Origin: Deltaproteobacteria bacterium HGW-Deltaproteobacteria-15 | GTDB lineage: Bacteria; Desulfobacterota; DSM-4660; Desulfatiglandales; HGW-15 | Reading direction: 5' to 3' | NCBI GenBank assembly: GCA_002840535.1 | Contig: PHBH01000005.1 | Span: 22,190 to 86,189 of the forward strand | DNA: 64,000 nt | Shown here: positions 1 to 9,166 of the stretch, one piece after another | Numbering within the stretch: the stretch's first letter is position 1 | Layout: each line of letters begins with the position of its first letter | Position numbers and translations under genes: made by a program | Notes under the pieces: generated by a model | The model's input: only the letters and a program-made list of their open reading frames with translations | Told to the model about the DNA's origin: nothing | The model's database searches: none

Positions 1-2206
1 TCGGCAGGCTCAGGTCGGCAAAATCGACTCGACCGCCGCTGACGAGCACGCGGCGCACCCGGTAGGGAAACGGAACGGCTGTGCTCGCAGTCGCCCGGAC
101 CTCTTCTCTCTTCGGTTCTGCATCGGTCTTGATCACCTTTGCCAGGTTGAGGGTGGTATCCTTCTCAATGATGATTTTACCGGAGGGCTGCGACAGCCTG
201 ACATCCCCTACATCGATTCCATTGGGCTCGAGTTGCAGCTTCAGCTGCTCGCTCATGACAGACTTCCAGCCCACCAGCGTTTCGTCCCCGCCGGTCTCGG
301 TGACACGCAGCTTTTCCACGTTGAATCCGCCCTGGTAAACCGTTCGAGCCCCCGCTGCTTTGATGCCATGGCTCAAGGTTCCCCGGGTGGAGAACAAGCC
401 TGACTTGAGAATCACCGCTGCCGCCTTGTCGATGTAAGGCTGGAAAGGGGTCAAATCGAGCTCCGTCACCTCGACCTTGGTCTCCACAGACTGCGCCGAC
501 GGATCCGCCATGCCGGAACAAGTGATCCGGCCGCCTTCCCGGACTTTGATGCCCAGATCGAATTTCATCGGGGATCTTCCGTCTACATCCGATACCTTCG
601 CGGAAACATCGTCCAGGCTGAGCACCGGGCTGTTCTCTCGGACCGTCAGGTCGGAAAAGGCGGCCCGCAGGCCGGACAACGACACGCTCTGTATCAGAAA
701 GCGGAACGGCCGACTTCCGGCGGCCGCTTCATCGTACCTTTTGGCAACCGCTCCTTTTTCAGCAGAACCGAACAGCAGCATCAGGTTGAGATTGCCGTCG
801 CCCTGTCGCCGCACGTCCGCGCTGCCGCCGTCGATGGCGACCGTTTCGACGGTCAAGCGGTTTTCTGCAAGGTCGAAGGAGCAGTTGTCAACACCAACCC
901 TGTCGATCCGGATAACAGGTTCAGTCGAGTCGAGGAAACCTGCCCGGGTTCCTTCAACCCCCACAGTGACATCGCTCAACAGCGCCCTGGTTTGGCTGCC
1001 GGCTTCGACCTCCGCCTTGAGTGCCACTTTTATCCGGTCAACCCCTGCGCTGAGACCGGGTGTCCGGCTCAGATCCCGGTAGTCGACGGCGAACCCGCCG
1101 AGTTCTACATTGTTCAACAGGATCTTCCATGGTTTCATTGCGTTGCTTTGGACTGTTGATGGAGCGTCAGTTGGAGTCTTCGCGCCGGAACTGCGGGCAA
1201 TTCGCTGCACGTTGAGCGTTCCTTCTTCATTCACTGCAAGACGTGCCCTCCCTCCCTTTACGGCGAGGCTGCCGATATCCAACTGACGGCCCGACAAATC
1301 GAAGCGGCCGCCGCTGATCAGGGTGTCCGGGAGTTCGAGGAAGGGAGTCTCGGCTCCGGCGAGCTTGAGCGCTATGCCCGTGAGCGCAACAGACAGGTTG
1401 GCAATCAGGACCTGCGGGCTTTCACCCCCAAGGTCCACATCATAGTCTGCGGTGACGGTGAATTTTCCTTGCGGCTGTTCAAGATTCAGTGCGTCCCTGG
1501 CAAACTCCGACAAGGTCGAGATTTTCAGGTTTTCTACCGAGAGACTGCCTTTCGCAGCCACCGGGTTCAGGCTGAGTTTGCCGTCCCACTTGAAGGTTTC
1601 ACCCCCCGCGCTGGTTGCCGTGATGGTCTTGACGCCTTCCTCCCCGGACAAGGTGGTGAGATTCTTCATCTGTAGGTTCAGCGGTTTGATGCTTATTGCA
1701 GCCGGTTCCGACTGTCTCCGGTCGGCCAGATCGATCTGCCCCTGCTCGATCCGGATATCCTCGAAGATGAACCGCGGAGGATGTTCTTCCTTCCGCTGCG
1801 GCGGCGACCCCTCGGAGGGCGGGGCGAGGCTCGCCAGGTTGAGGCTGCCGTCCTTTTGGATAACCGCATTCACACCCAGACCTTCGAGGCTGACCTGGCG
1901 AAAGGTCCAGGCCCACTTGAACAGGCTCTTTGTTTCGAAATCGATAAACAACCGTTTGAAGCGGGCGATGGGTCGGCCATCCGGCTCAGTCATGCGAAAG
2001 TCATTCGCCTCGAAAGCGAAGATGTACGGATTGAACCGCACCTCACCGATTTGCGCCTTCTTCTTGAGCTTATCCTGGACCACTTTGGGCAGGTAATGTC
2101 TCGTGAGATATGGAGCCAGGAAGAATCCGGTCAGGGTATATACCAGGATAGCGGCAACGGCGATGATGAAGGATTTGCTCCGAAGGATCTTCCACAGGTA
2201 TTTCAT
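1..2206 (-). CDS. DUF748 / AsmA-like envelope protein, C-terminus outside the window
   Basis: An uninterrupted minus-strand frame runs from ATG at 2206 off the left edge, giving 735 visible residues. An AAGGTG ribosome-binding site lies just upstream of the start. The protein opens with one N-terminal membrane segment (about residues 10-32, starting MKYLWKILRSKSF). Long repeats of hydrophobic-then-polar beta strands follow, with motifs such as ISIKPLNLQMKNL and FDLAENRLTVETV, typical of DUF748 proteins in the AsmA-like superfamily. Members are inner-membrane anchored with a large periplasmic part, and AsmA relatives are linked to lipid transport to the outer membrane. That role is by family analogy only. 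Nothing in the visible part looks broken. Confidence is high for the gene and moderate for the function. Confidence 0.85.
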   Translation of the reverse strand, partial: MKYLWKILRSKSFIIAVAAILVYTLTGFFLAPYLTRHYLPKVVQDKLKKKAQIGEVRFNPYIFAFEANDFRMTEPDGRPIARFKRLFIDFETKSLFKWAWTFRQVSLEGLGVNAVIQKDGSLNLASLAPPSEGSPPQRKEEHPPRFIFEDIRIEQGQIDLADRRQSEPAAISIKPLNLQMKNLTTLSGEEGVKTITATSAGGETFKWDGKLSLNPVAAKGSLSVENLKISTLSEFARDALNLEQPQGKFTVTADYDVDLGGESPQVLIANLSVALTGIALKLAGAETPFLELPDTLISGGRFDLSGRQLDIGSLAVKGGRARLAVNEEGTLNVQRIARSSGAKTPTDAPSTVQSNAMKPWKILLNNVELGGFAVDYRDLSRTPGLSAGVDRIKVALKAEVEAGSQTRALLSDVTVGVEGTRAGFLDSTEPVIRIDRVGVDNCSFDLAENRLTVETVAIDGGSADVRRQGDGNLNLMLLFGSAEKGAVAKRYDEAAAGSRPFRFLIQSVSLSGLRAAFSDLTVRENSPVLSLDDVSAKVSDVDGRSPMKFDLGIKVREGGRITCSGMADPSAQSVETKVEVTELDLTPFQPYIDKAAAVILKSGLFSTRGTLSHGIKAAGARTVYQGGFNVEKLRVTETGGDETLVGWKSVMSEQLKLQLEPNGIDVGDVRLSQPSGKIIIEKDTTLNLAKVIKTDAEPKREEVRATASTAVPFPYRVRRVLVSGGRVDFADLSLP

Positions 2207-2395
2207 AACCGCACCTTGTTGTTTGAGGTGTTTGGGAGAACGGTTTCATCCAGCAACCGGTTTAGGACAATTTGCTTTCTAAGTCAATGCCGGATGATGG
2301 GAAGCCGCCACGGGCGGGATGTCCGCGTTCATACGGACAGATGCTGCTTCCCGGAGCACGGCACCGATCCCGTGTTTCGTTTCGCAGCTCCATGA

Positions 2396-2430
2396 AACAC
2401 AAAAAGGCGGGTTGTACCCGCCTTGTGAAA
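2396..2430 (-). terminator. Rho-independent terminator at the end of the EPS locus
   Basis: An 8-bp perfect stem (AAGGCGGG at 2404-2411 and CCCGCCTT at 2417-2424) has a 5-nt loop. On the minus strand it is followed by TTTTTGTGTTT. It lies about 70 nt beyond the stop of the sugar transferase and before the DUF748 gene. Its placement and T-run fit intrinsic termination of the minus-strand polysaccharide transcript. Confidence 0.75.
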
Positions 2431-2492
2431 TCCTTATCGCGCCCATCCGGAAATCGATTCCGGATGTTACTCATTTTCAGATGAGCGCTGAG

Positions 2493-4202
2493 TCAGTAGG
2501 CGCCTCTTTTCATCAGGACTACATAGATCGTCTCGTAAAGAATGTTCAAGTCGAGCAGCAGGCTACGATTGTAAATGTAATACAGATCGAGAATGACCAT
2601 CTCCTCAAACGTCACCGCGCTCCTTCCTGCCACCTGCCACAAGCCCGTGATGCCGGGTCGTATACTCAAACGTTTCTTGTGCCACTCCTTGTAGATTTCG
2701 AACTCGTAGGGGAGGCAGGGCCTGGGACCCACCAGACTCATGTCCCCCCTGAGAACGTTGAAGATCTGCGGAGACTCATCGAGGCTGAGCTTCCGGAGAA
2801 GTTTCCCTATCTTCGTGATCCTCGGGTCATCCGTGATCTTGAAGGTCTTCTCTTCAGCGCCCTCCCGTCTCAGCTCGCCCTTGATCAGCTTGTAGACATA
2901 ATCCTTGTGGATGTCCGAACGCGTATCCGTTCTCATGGAACGGAATTTGAACATGGTGAACGGCTTTCCATCTCTGCCTACTGCCTCGGCTCTGTAGAAG
3001 ACAGGTCCAGGCGAAGTCAGCCTGATTGCAGCAGCACAAAGGCCGAAGAAAGGCGAGAGAATCAGTAAAAAAGGAAGCCCGATCAAGGCATCCAGCGCAT
3101 GCTTGAATCTTCGGGAGAGCACGATGTTCTTCTGGGAGCACAATCGGATCATCGGGATCCCGCAGAAGCTGTCGATGAAAAGCTTCAACTCGATGACCGG
3201 CATCAGTTTCGGGGGAAACCAGACAGTGATCCCTTCCGATGTACAATAATCCAGAATATCGATGAGCACGGCCTTGTCTATTCTCTCATCCGTCACGATA
3301 ATCTCCCGGATGGACTCGTTCCTTATCAGGGATGGGAGGTGTTTGATTTCCCCGAGTCTGCGTTTCAGTAGAACCCCCTCCTGTTTTTCGTTTTCGCGGG
3401 ATCCCACAAAACCGTTGACCCAGAACGGGGCATCGTTTTCAATGATGTGTTTTGTGATCGCATTGGCCGCCTGGTCCGTCCCCACGATAACCACGTGTTT
3501 TCTGAAGTTGCGCCGCAGCCACTTCCTGAAAACGAGATGGACGCAAAAATACCTGCTGAGCAGGACCAGGACCGCCGCCATGCCCAATCCCGAGAGAACA
3601 GGAGACCACTCTTCCAGCGTCAGCGGCTTTTGGCCCGAATTGAGAAAGGCAAGCAACCCTACGGCAAGAAACCCGAGTCCTATGGAGGAGAGCACGAAAA
3701 TAAGATAACGCCAGAAGAACCTGCTCAGAACCATCACCACGGCAGCAACAAAAAAGATCAGGCTTATGTGCACTCCTCTCATGATGTCGGGCCTGTGAAA
3801 CATGAAAAAAACAACGGACACCGTTAGGAATCCCCACAGAAATGCCTTCATCAATCCGAGAAAGTGGTCCTTCTTCAGGAACAGGTGGTGATAGCTGTAC
3901 AGGTGGTAGGGTTTGAAGAATGCGGCTGCGATACACGACAAGACAAAAACGTTCCCGATCTGAAGCGGGTCCTTACACAGGAGATCTTCCATTCCGGTGA
4001 CGATGAACCCCAACACAAAGCCGGAAAACACCAGGAAGAGATCCGACATGAAGAGAACCATCTGATAAGGTGATGTGAGCCTCCGCTCCATCTTTTTCCT
4101 GAGCGCATCGCTCCCCTTCAGGACGGGCAGGAATCTCACGGCCTGCCTGACGTATTCCGCTCTTCCGAGCTCTTTTCCGCTTTCGCCTGTATCACTGCCC
4201 AT
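2493..4202 (-). CDS. Polyprenyl glycosylphosphotransferase (EPS priming sugar transferase)
   Basis: 569 aa. The N-terminal half carries about five membrane segments (residues 45-70, 85-105, 118-140, 145-165, 170-190). A cytoplasmic nucleotide-binding-like region follows (VVIVGTDQAANAI, about 240-330), then a further membrane segment near 370-395. The C-terminal catalytic bacterial sugar transferase domain shows MFKFRSM, DESPQIFNVLRGDMSLVGPRP and RPGITGLWQV. The family transfers a sugar-1-phosphate from a UDP-sugar to undecaprenyl phosphate, starting the EPS repeat unit at the inner membrane. The size and architecture fit the exosortase-associated sugar transferases. Its start overlaps the exosortase stop by 11 nt, so the two are co-translated. 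It is the last gene of the locus. Confidence 0.9.
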   Translation of the reverse strand: MGSDTGESGKELGRAEYVRQAVRFLPVLKGSDALRKKMERRLTSPYQMVLFMSDLFLVFSGFVLGFIVTGMEDLLCKDPLQIGNVFVLSCIAAAFFKPYHLYSYHHLFLKKDHFLGLMKAFLWGFLTVSVVFFMFHRPDIMRGVHISLIFFVAAVVMVLSRFFWRYLIFVLSSIGLGFLAVGLLAFLNSGQKPLTLEEWSPVLSGLGMAAVLVLLSRYFCVHLVFRKWLRRNFRKHVVIVGTDQAANAITKHIIENDAPFWVNGFVGSRENEKQEGVLLKRRLGEIKHLPSLIRNESIREIIVTDERIDKAVLIDILDYCTSEGITVWFPPKLMPVIELKLFIDSFCGIPMIRLCSQKNIVLSRRFKHALDALIGLPFLLILSPFFGLCAAAIRLTSPGPVFYRAEAVGRDGKPFTMFKFRSMRTDTRSDIHKDYVYKLIKGELRREGAEEKTFKITDDPRITKIGKLLRKLSLDESPQIFNVLRGDMSLVGPRPCLPYEFEIYKEWHKKRLSIRPGITGLWQVAGRSAVTFEEMVILDLYYIYNRSLLLDLNILYETIYVVLMKRGAY

Positions 4203-5124
4203 AATTCGACTCTTTATTCCTGAGAAGCGACATCTTTTGCGCTTCAGGAGAACCCTGGTTCGTGTTTGATTCCCGAGCCGGAATTTCTCGAACCTCTACC
4301 CTGCGCAGAACCCATAATACCGGCGCGAGCAGAATCAACCCCACGACGAAAAAAGGGATCCCTCCGCTCCTGTGCAGCCAATGTCCGGTAATGAAGACCG
4401 GATCCACATACGACGCGAGAAGGGAGAGTGTGACGATTCTGAGCCCGTTCTTAAAAATTGTGATAGGAAGAACGGCCAGCGCCAGTGCCGCCTTTTCCGG
4501 CGTATCGCGCAGGAAGAGTTTTCCGGCAATGATGGCGGTGATCACCAGAGCAAGACTCGAGCGGATCCCGCTGCACTGTTCCGCCACTTCCACATCGATG
4601 CCCGGGAGGGAGAAGATCATTCCTTCCCTGAGGAAGGGCACGCCCGACATCTTGAAAACAAGCTCCGCTGCACCGGCCGAGGCCACCTGCAGAAACGTGA
4701 CCGACGGGTCGAGAATGAAATCCGGAACAGGAATGAGGAATGCCAGGAAGAGCATGGGGAAAAGCCCCGACTTGAGGGCTTTGACTCCATAGGCGACCAC
4801 AAAGGATCCTGTGGTCCATATCACCAACCCCAACATCATCGCCGAGAGATAATCATTTCGTCCAAGCTCGGCTTCAAGCATGCCGCCCATCACAAAGCAC
4901 ATGCCGCCTGCCGCCGTGATTGCAGCGCCCGTTTTGGGCGACCACTCTATCGCGCGGGAAATCTCCCTGCGGTTCATCAGCAGGAAATACGCGCTGACAA
5001 GAGGAATCAACGGGATATGCTGATGGAGTTCGCTTCTGGAAAAAAGGGCCGCGAGCTCCGCGAGGGTCCCTCCGTGCAGGACAGCGCCGGCTGCAACCAG
5101 CACAAGGAATATGCCATGTCTCAT
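4192..5124 (-). CDS. Exosortase/archaeosortase family protein
   Basis: 310 aa polytopic membrane protein. The family triad is visible: Cys184 in VAEQCSGIRSS, Arg229 in KNGLRIVTL and His251 in GHWLHRSGG. Exosortases are proposed membrane transpeptidases that cleave C-terminal sorting signals (PEP-CTERM type) on secreted proteins, usually in EPS-producing bacteria. This protein ends soon after the His motif with a short charged tail. It therefore lacks the EpsI-type domain fused to XrtA enzymes, and no separate EpsI gene is seen. It sits between a GNAT gene and the priming transferase, which it overlaps by 11 nt. I cannot assign an Xrt subtype. Confidence 0.88.
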   Translation of the reverse strand: MRHGIFLVLVAAGAVLHGGTLAELAALFSRSELHQHIPLIPLVSAYFLLMNRREISRAIEWSPKTGAAITAAGGMCFVMGGMLEAELGRNDYLSAMMLGLVIWTTGSFVVAYGVKALKSGLFPMLFLAFLIPVPDFILDPSVTFLQVASAGAAELVFKMSGVPFLREGMIFSLPGIDVEVAEQCSGIRSSLALVITAIIAGKLFLRDTPEKAALALAVLPITIFKNGLRIVTLSLLASYVDPVFITGHWLHRSGGIPFFVVGLILLAPVLWVLRRVEVREIPARESNTNQGSPEAQKMSLLRNKESNYGQ

Positions 5125-5132
5125 GTTCGCCC

Positions 5133-5738
5133 CTACAGGTTCGCTACCGTTCTGCTATCCGTCCATTCCAGCATGAATATCCTGTTCACCCTGATTCTCT
5201 TGAGTTCCTTGCATTTCAACACCGCCCGATGCCACCACAGCGAACGGATATTGTCCGAATAGTAGAATCCGTAGATCTTGGAGATCCCCTCCGAAACAAG
5301 ATGATTGAACGTCCAGCCCGTTATGATCCTGGGGACATCGGTGCCTCTGTGTTCCGGGAAAACAAAGAGATCGAACAGGTAGGCCTCGTCCTTTCCCATG
5401 GAAATTCCCATCTTCAAGAGATCGCGGAAGGAGTTTTCGCGGGTGTAGAACTGATATCCGAGGAGACTGTTCTCCCGGTAAGCCATCACGCATCGCGCGC
5501 CCCTGCTGCAGTAATGGCTGACGATCCGCCATTCGCTCTTCCCGTCATATTCTTTCAGGTTGCTGTTATCCACCACCACGAACCGGATTTCGCTTTCCGG
5601 AGCAGGTCGACTTTCCCGGATGTCCTTTTCAATCACCACCATGGTTCTGTTCACGTAGACCAGCTCCCTCAGCATGTCCCTCATGCCGTCCATCCTGCTG
5701 CGGAATAGCGCCTTTCTAAGAAGATGAACCAGCTTCAT
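5133..5738 (-). CDS. GNAT-like acetyltransferase
   Basis: 201 aa. It has a strong GGGAGGAG ribosome-binding site before ATG 5738 and overlaps the upstream gene by 23 nt. The central part (YENSL-type strand followed by EAYLFDLFVFPEHRG, about residues 130-155) resembles the GNAT beta4-alpha3 region that holds the acetyl-CoA pyrophosphate loop. The C-terminal strand FMLEW is also typical. It is the second GNAT in tandem, directly before the exosortase, so a role in acylating an EPS precursor or a carrier-bound intermediate is likely but inferred. No signal peptide or membrane segment is visible. Confidence 0.7.
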   Translation of the reverse strand: MKLVHLLRKALFRSRMDGMRDMLRELVYVNRTMVVIEKDIRESRPAPESEIRFVVVDNSNLKEYDGKSEWRIVSHYCSRGARCVMAYRENSLLGYQFYTRENSFRDLLKMGISMGKDEAYLFDLFVFPEHRGTDVPRIITGWTFNHLVSEGISKIYGFYYSDNIRSLWWHRAVLKCKELKRIRVNRIFMLEWTDSRTVANL

Positions 5739-6270
5739 CGCTCTCCTCCCTCACTTGCATCTTTGCTTCATTGCGGTTGAATTCCGGGACCCAGTCGTAG
5801 AGCAACAGGTCCTGGTACTCCCCATTGACACTGAAGGAACGTCTCAAACGGCCTACGTATTGATATTTGTTCTTCTCCAGCACCCTGATGGAAGCCAGGT
5901 TCAATACCGAAACGTGCGCATAGAGGCTCACGAGCCCAAGGCGGTTCGCAGAAAATTCGTTCAGCCTGCCTACCGCCTGCGAGGCATAGTTTTTTCCCCG
6001 GCAATGGTCCTCTCCGACGAGGTACCAGATCTCCGCCTTATGGTCGATCCGATCGATATCCTGAAGCCCCACGAGTCCGATCGGGGAAGAATCGACCATG
6101 ATGAAAAAGACCTGATTTCTCCTGTCGGTTATCAGCTTTTCGTGAATCACTTTAGGGTATCTGCCAAGTCGAAGAGGCGAGCTGAGCCATTTGGTGGTTT
6201 CCCTGTTTTCAAACCATGACCTGCAGAGCATATAATGCTCATGTATCGCCCGAACCGGGAGAAAATCCAC
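5716..6270 (-). CDS. GNAT family N-acetyltransferase (RimJ/RimL or PseH-like)
   Basis: 184 aa from a GTG start at 6270. I chose this start because AAGGAGAGGAG lies directly in front of it, whereas an upstream ATG at 6336 would overlap the KAS III gene by 41 nt without a good ribosome-binding site. GNAT features are clear: a beta4 strand with EIWYLVGEDHCRGKNYA (acetyl-CoA loop R-G-K) and a later segment LNLASIRVLEKNKYQYVG, the usual NxxSxxVxEKxGF region. The overall layout resembles acetyltransferases acting on amino-sugars or N-termini (PseH, RimJ types). It lies between KAS III and the second GNAT and is part of the acyl-transfer module before the exosortase. Confidence 0.8.
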   Translation of the reverse strand: MDFLPVRAIHEHYMLCRSWFENRETTKWLSSPLRLGRYPKVIHEKLITDRRNQVFFIMVDSSPIGLVGLQDIDRIDHKAEIWYLVGEDHCRGKNYASQAVGRLNEFSANRLGLVSLYAHVSVLNLASIRVLEKNKYQYVGRLRRSFSVNGEYQDLLLYDWVPEFNRNEAKMQVREESDEAGSSS

Positions 6271-6295
6271 CGACTCCTCTCCTTTCCGGAAGGCG

Positions 6296-7360
6296 CTACC
6301 TTTCAAGCAGCTCACAAAAACTGAGCGGCCCCACATCGGTGAGCAGGGACCCCCAGCTGAGTCCCACCCCGAAGCCTGCCATGCAGATCCTCAACTTTTC
6401 CTGCAGAATCTTTTCCCGCACATTGTGGCAGATGGTCAGCGGGATGGAGGCTGAACTGGGGTTTCCATACTTCTCCACGATGTTTGCAGGCACTTTTCCG
6501 AAGTCCAGGTTCAACTTCCTCGCCAGCTTTTCAAGCAGGAATCGATTTGGCTGGTGGAACATGAAATAGTCAATCCCCTCCACCTGGATATCTCCGTCGG
6601 CAAAAAACTTCTGCAGGGATGCCGGCACGTCGGTCTGGGTGAAGGTAAATATGCCGGACCCGTTCATGAAGAAATCGTCGTCGCTCCTGCGATTGCCGTC
6701 CGGCAGCACCTTTATCTGACGCGATTGTTCATCGGAGGGCGTGCGGAATCCTCCTGCGGGAATGACCAGCCAGTGGCTCCGCGAGCCGTCGGTTTCCATG
6801 GCAGCCATGATGTCGCGGCCCCCCGGTGAGTTCGCGATGACGGTGATTGCGCCCGCATCGCCGATAATCGGGTAGATATTCCGGTCGAACCGGCAGGCCC
6901 TGCGGCTCAGGGTATCCGCATTGAGAAGCACGACCTTGCCGTCTTTGACGGCATCCAGGATCATGCAGGACTGGATAAGCCCGTAGATGTACCCTGTGCA
7001 TCCCTGGTTGATGTCGAAGCATAGCACGTCCCGGCCGAGTCCGAGCTTTCCATGCAGAATGCAGGAGGTTGGCGGCATGAAGTGATCGGGGGTCTGGCTG
7101 ACAAAAACAAGCGCCCTGATCTCCTCCTTGTCCAGTTTCCCCGTCCGGATCAGATGCTCCAGGCCGTGGAGAACAAGATCCGAGCCGCACTCCTTGTCCG
7201 CCACGATGCGCCGTTCCCCAAAGCCCATGAGCTTTTGCAGGCTGCGGCACTTGTCCTCGGAAAATCCGTAGTTACCGATCTCCTCCTCAAACTTCACGCA
7301 ATGCTGCGGGACCACCGAGACAATCCCCTCAATCTTCTTTCCCTGAAATTTGAAATTCAT
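6296..7360 (-). CDS. Ketoacyl-ACP synthase III family (KAS III / FabH-like)
   Basis: 354 aa thiolase-fold condensing enzyme. The catalytic triad is complete: Cys121 (DINQGCTGYIYGL), His269 (FMFHQPNRF) and Asn300 (EKYGNPSSASIPL). KAS III enzymes condense acyl-CoA with malonyl-ACP, and relatives transfer acyl groups without condensation. The start overlaps the upstream acyl carrier protein by 4 nt (ATGA), so the carrier protein is the probable partner. It sits in an EPS/exosortase locus away from any fatty-acid genes, so it more likely builds or transfers an acyl decoration than primary lipids. The substrate is unknown. Confidence 0.9.
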   Translation of the reverse strand: MNFKFQGKKIEGIVSVVPQHCVKFEEEIGNYGFSEDKCRSLQKLMGFGERRIVADKECGSDLVLHGLEHLIRTGKLDKEEIRALVFVSQTPDHFMPPTSCILHGKLGLGRDVLCFDINQGCTGYIYGLIQSCMILDAVKDGKVVLLNADTLSRRACRFDRNIYPIIGDAGAITVIANSPGGRDIMAAMETDGSRSHWLVIPAGGFRTPSDEQSRQIKVLPDGNRRSDDDFFMNGSGIFTFTQTDVPASLQKFFADGDIQVEGIDYFMFHQPNRFLLEKLARKLNLDFGKVPANIVEKYGNPSSASIPLTICHNVREKILQEKLRICMAGFGVGLSWGSLLTDVGPLSFCELLER

Positions 7361-7584
7361 AGCACCGTGTACCTCCTGAGAAGGGCCAGAAGCGTATCAA
7401 GGTTCTTGAAGTTCTCGGGAGAGATATCCTGGCCGTCAATGCAGATTCCCAACCGGTCCTCCAGCTCGGCAACCAGGGTAACGATGTCCAGTGAATCCAG
7501 GAGCCCTTCCTTGATGAAATCGTCGCACCGGGTGAAATCGCACTCAGGTCGAATGACCGTGAGAATGGAAATGACCTCGTTCAT
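7357..7584 (-). CDS. Acyl carrier protein
   Basis: 75 aa, the standard ACP size. The phosphopantetheine attachment serine is Ser31 in LLDSLDIVTL. The rest is a helical bundle (LEDRLGICIDG, then a final helix LDTLLALLRRY). Its stop overlaps the KAS III start in ATGA, and the adenylation enzyme lies 12 nt upstream. This suggests the adenylation enzyme loads this ACP and KAS III or a GNAT uses the loaded product. Loading by this enzyme is inferred from order only; the second carrier protein at 9335-9694 is an alternative. Confidence 0.88.
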   Translation of the reverse strand: MNEVISILTVIRPECDFTRCDDFIKEGLLDSLDIVTLVAELEDRLGICIDGQDISPENFKNLDTLLALLRRYTVL

Positions 7585-7596
7585 TTTGGGCCTCCT

Positions 7597-9132
7597 TTAG
7601 TTCTCGTTGCAGTACAGGTTCTTCAGCGTGCTCCTGTCGATCTTTCCGTTCTGATTCACCGGCAGTCTTTCCAGGTGCCGGAACTTCCTTGGGACCATAT
7701 ACCCAGGCAGCAGGTTCGAAAGCGACCGCCTGAGGTCTGAAACAGGAACTTCCTGTGGGCCCTCATAGAGCAGCAGGATCTCCTTCCTGCTCCCGTGGTA
7801 GAGAACGCAGCATTTCTCGACATTCGGCAGGGAGCCTGCCGCGAGCTCGATCTCTCCCAACTCGATGCGGTATCCCATATGTTTGATCTGCGAATCCTTG
7901 CGGCCCACGAAGATGATCTGGCCTTTCTCGTTTTCGTACACGATGTCGCCGGTTCTATAGATGCGGTCGAAATAGCCGTTTTGAAGGGGGTTCTGCACGA
8001 AGGCCGCCCTCGTTTTCTCGTCGTCCCTCCAGTATCCGAGCGCAAGGGAAGACCCTCGAACGCACAGCTCGCCGTACTCTCCCCGAACGGCAAGCCGGTC
8101 GTCCTGGTTGAGGATAAGGATTCCCGAGTTCCGGCAGGGATATCCGATAGGCAGGCTTTCGGAAGGATCATAGATCCTGTCCACGATAAAGTAGGTGCAA
8201 TCCACCGTGATTTCGGTGGGCCCGTAAAGATGGACATAGGATTTATCCGGGAGCATTCTCTGCCAGTAGCCCAGGTGTTTGGTGGGCATCACTTCGCCCG
8301 CAAAGACGATCGTTTTCAAATCGGGCAGACAGCCGCTTTTCAAAACGTTCATCCGGGAGACCGAAACCAGAACGGACGGGACAAAGAAGACCAGGGTGAT
8401 ACCGCGATTCTCCATGTACTCAACGAGCCGCGCCGGAAACGAGAACACCCCCTCCGGAATCAGGTCGAGCGTGGCTCCCGTGCTCCAGCTCAGGTAAAGG
8501 TCGAGAGTGGAGTTGTCGAAGTAGAGCGGCGCCTGGTTGCCTATGATGTCGTTCTGATCGACTTTGAGGCACGTAAGCGCCCATTCGATATAATCGACGA
8601 CACCTCGATGTGGAACCACGACACCTTTGGGGACACCGGTGGACCCGGAGGTATACATGATGTAGCAGGGATCCGTGTCGATAATTCTATCGGACACCTT
8701 TCTGCACTCGCTGATCATTTCCTTCAGGGAGAGCCCGTCTTCCCGTTCCACATCCTCAAAGTAGAGGAAAGACGATTTTTCCGCCCCCAGGGAGCAGAGG
8801 TCCTTTTCGAATTCCTTTCTGGTGACGATGGCCGCCGGCGCAAGGTTGCTGAGAATCTTCTGCATCCGGTTCCTGGGCGATCGAAGATCCACGGGCGCAT
8901 AAAAGTTCCCGGACAGCAGGATGCCTGCAAATGAGACCACAGCGTCGATCCCCTTTGGCAGGTAAACCATGACGGGCGCGTTCACCCCCCTGCTTTGAAG
9001 ACGGCCTGCAAGACCGTATGCCTTTCTGAAGATATCCTCGAATGTGAGCCTCCCCTCCACGCCTGCTATGCCGGTCTTTCGACCATTCTCCATGACTGTC
9101 TGATACAGGAATTCCACGACTGAGTTCCTCAT
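7597..9132 (-). CDS. Acyl/aminoacyl-AMP ligase (adenylation enzyme, exosortase-associated ligase type)
   Basis: 511 aa from ATG 9132, which has GGAGG about 9 nt upstream. An in-frame extension to 9372 exists, but it is translated heptamer repeat (EDRGQ/TEDRGQ residues), so I reject it. Adenylation-domain motifs are in order: YIMYTSGSTGVPKGV (A3), YFDNSTLDLYL (A4), HLYGPTEITVD (A5), YRTGDIV (A7), GYRIELGEIE (A8) and NQNGKIDR (A10 with the catalytic Lys). The Asp in the A4 motif is the position that contacts the alpha-amino group in amino-acid-activating domains, so an amino-acid substrate as in DltA is plausible. AMP ligases of this length occur with ACPs in known XrtA EPS loci. It activates a substrate as AMP ester and loads a carrier protein. 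Confidence 0.85.
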   Translation of the reverse strand: MRNSVVEFLYQTVMENGRKTGIAGVEGRLTFEDIFRKAYGLAGRLQSRGVNAPVMVYLPKGIDAVVSFAGILLSGNFYAPVDLRSPRNRMQKILSNLAPAAIVTRKEFEKDLCSLGAEKSSFLYFEDVEREDGLSLKEMISECRKVSDRIIDTDPCYIMYTSGSTGVPKGVVVPHRGVVDYIEWALTCLKVDQNDIIGNQAPLYFDNSTLDLYLSWSTGATLDLIPEGVFSFPARLVEYMENRGITLVFFVPSVLVSVSRMNVLKSGCLPDLKTIVFAGEVMPTKHLGYWQRMLPDKSYVHLYGPTEITVDCTYFIVDRIYDPSESLPIGYPCRNSGILILNQDDRLAVRGEYGELCVRGSSLALGYWRDDEKTRAAFVQNPLQNGYFDRIYRTGDIVYENEKGQIIFVGRKDSQIKHMGYRIELGEIELAAGSLPNVEKCCVLYHGSRKEILLLYEGPQEVPVSDLRRSLSNLLPGYMVPRKFRHLERLPVNQNGKIDRSTLKNLYCNEN

Positions 9133-9166
9133 CTCCAATCCTCCCGGCTTGAAAGCTCGATCCTTT

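Noticed and set aside
1452..2395. Plus-strand open frames opposite the DUF748 gene
   Set aside because: The minus strand is open across the whole region with a clear start, signal and beta-strand pattern. The plus-strand frames are antisense shadows.
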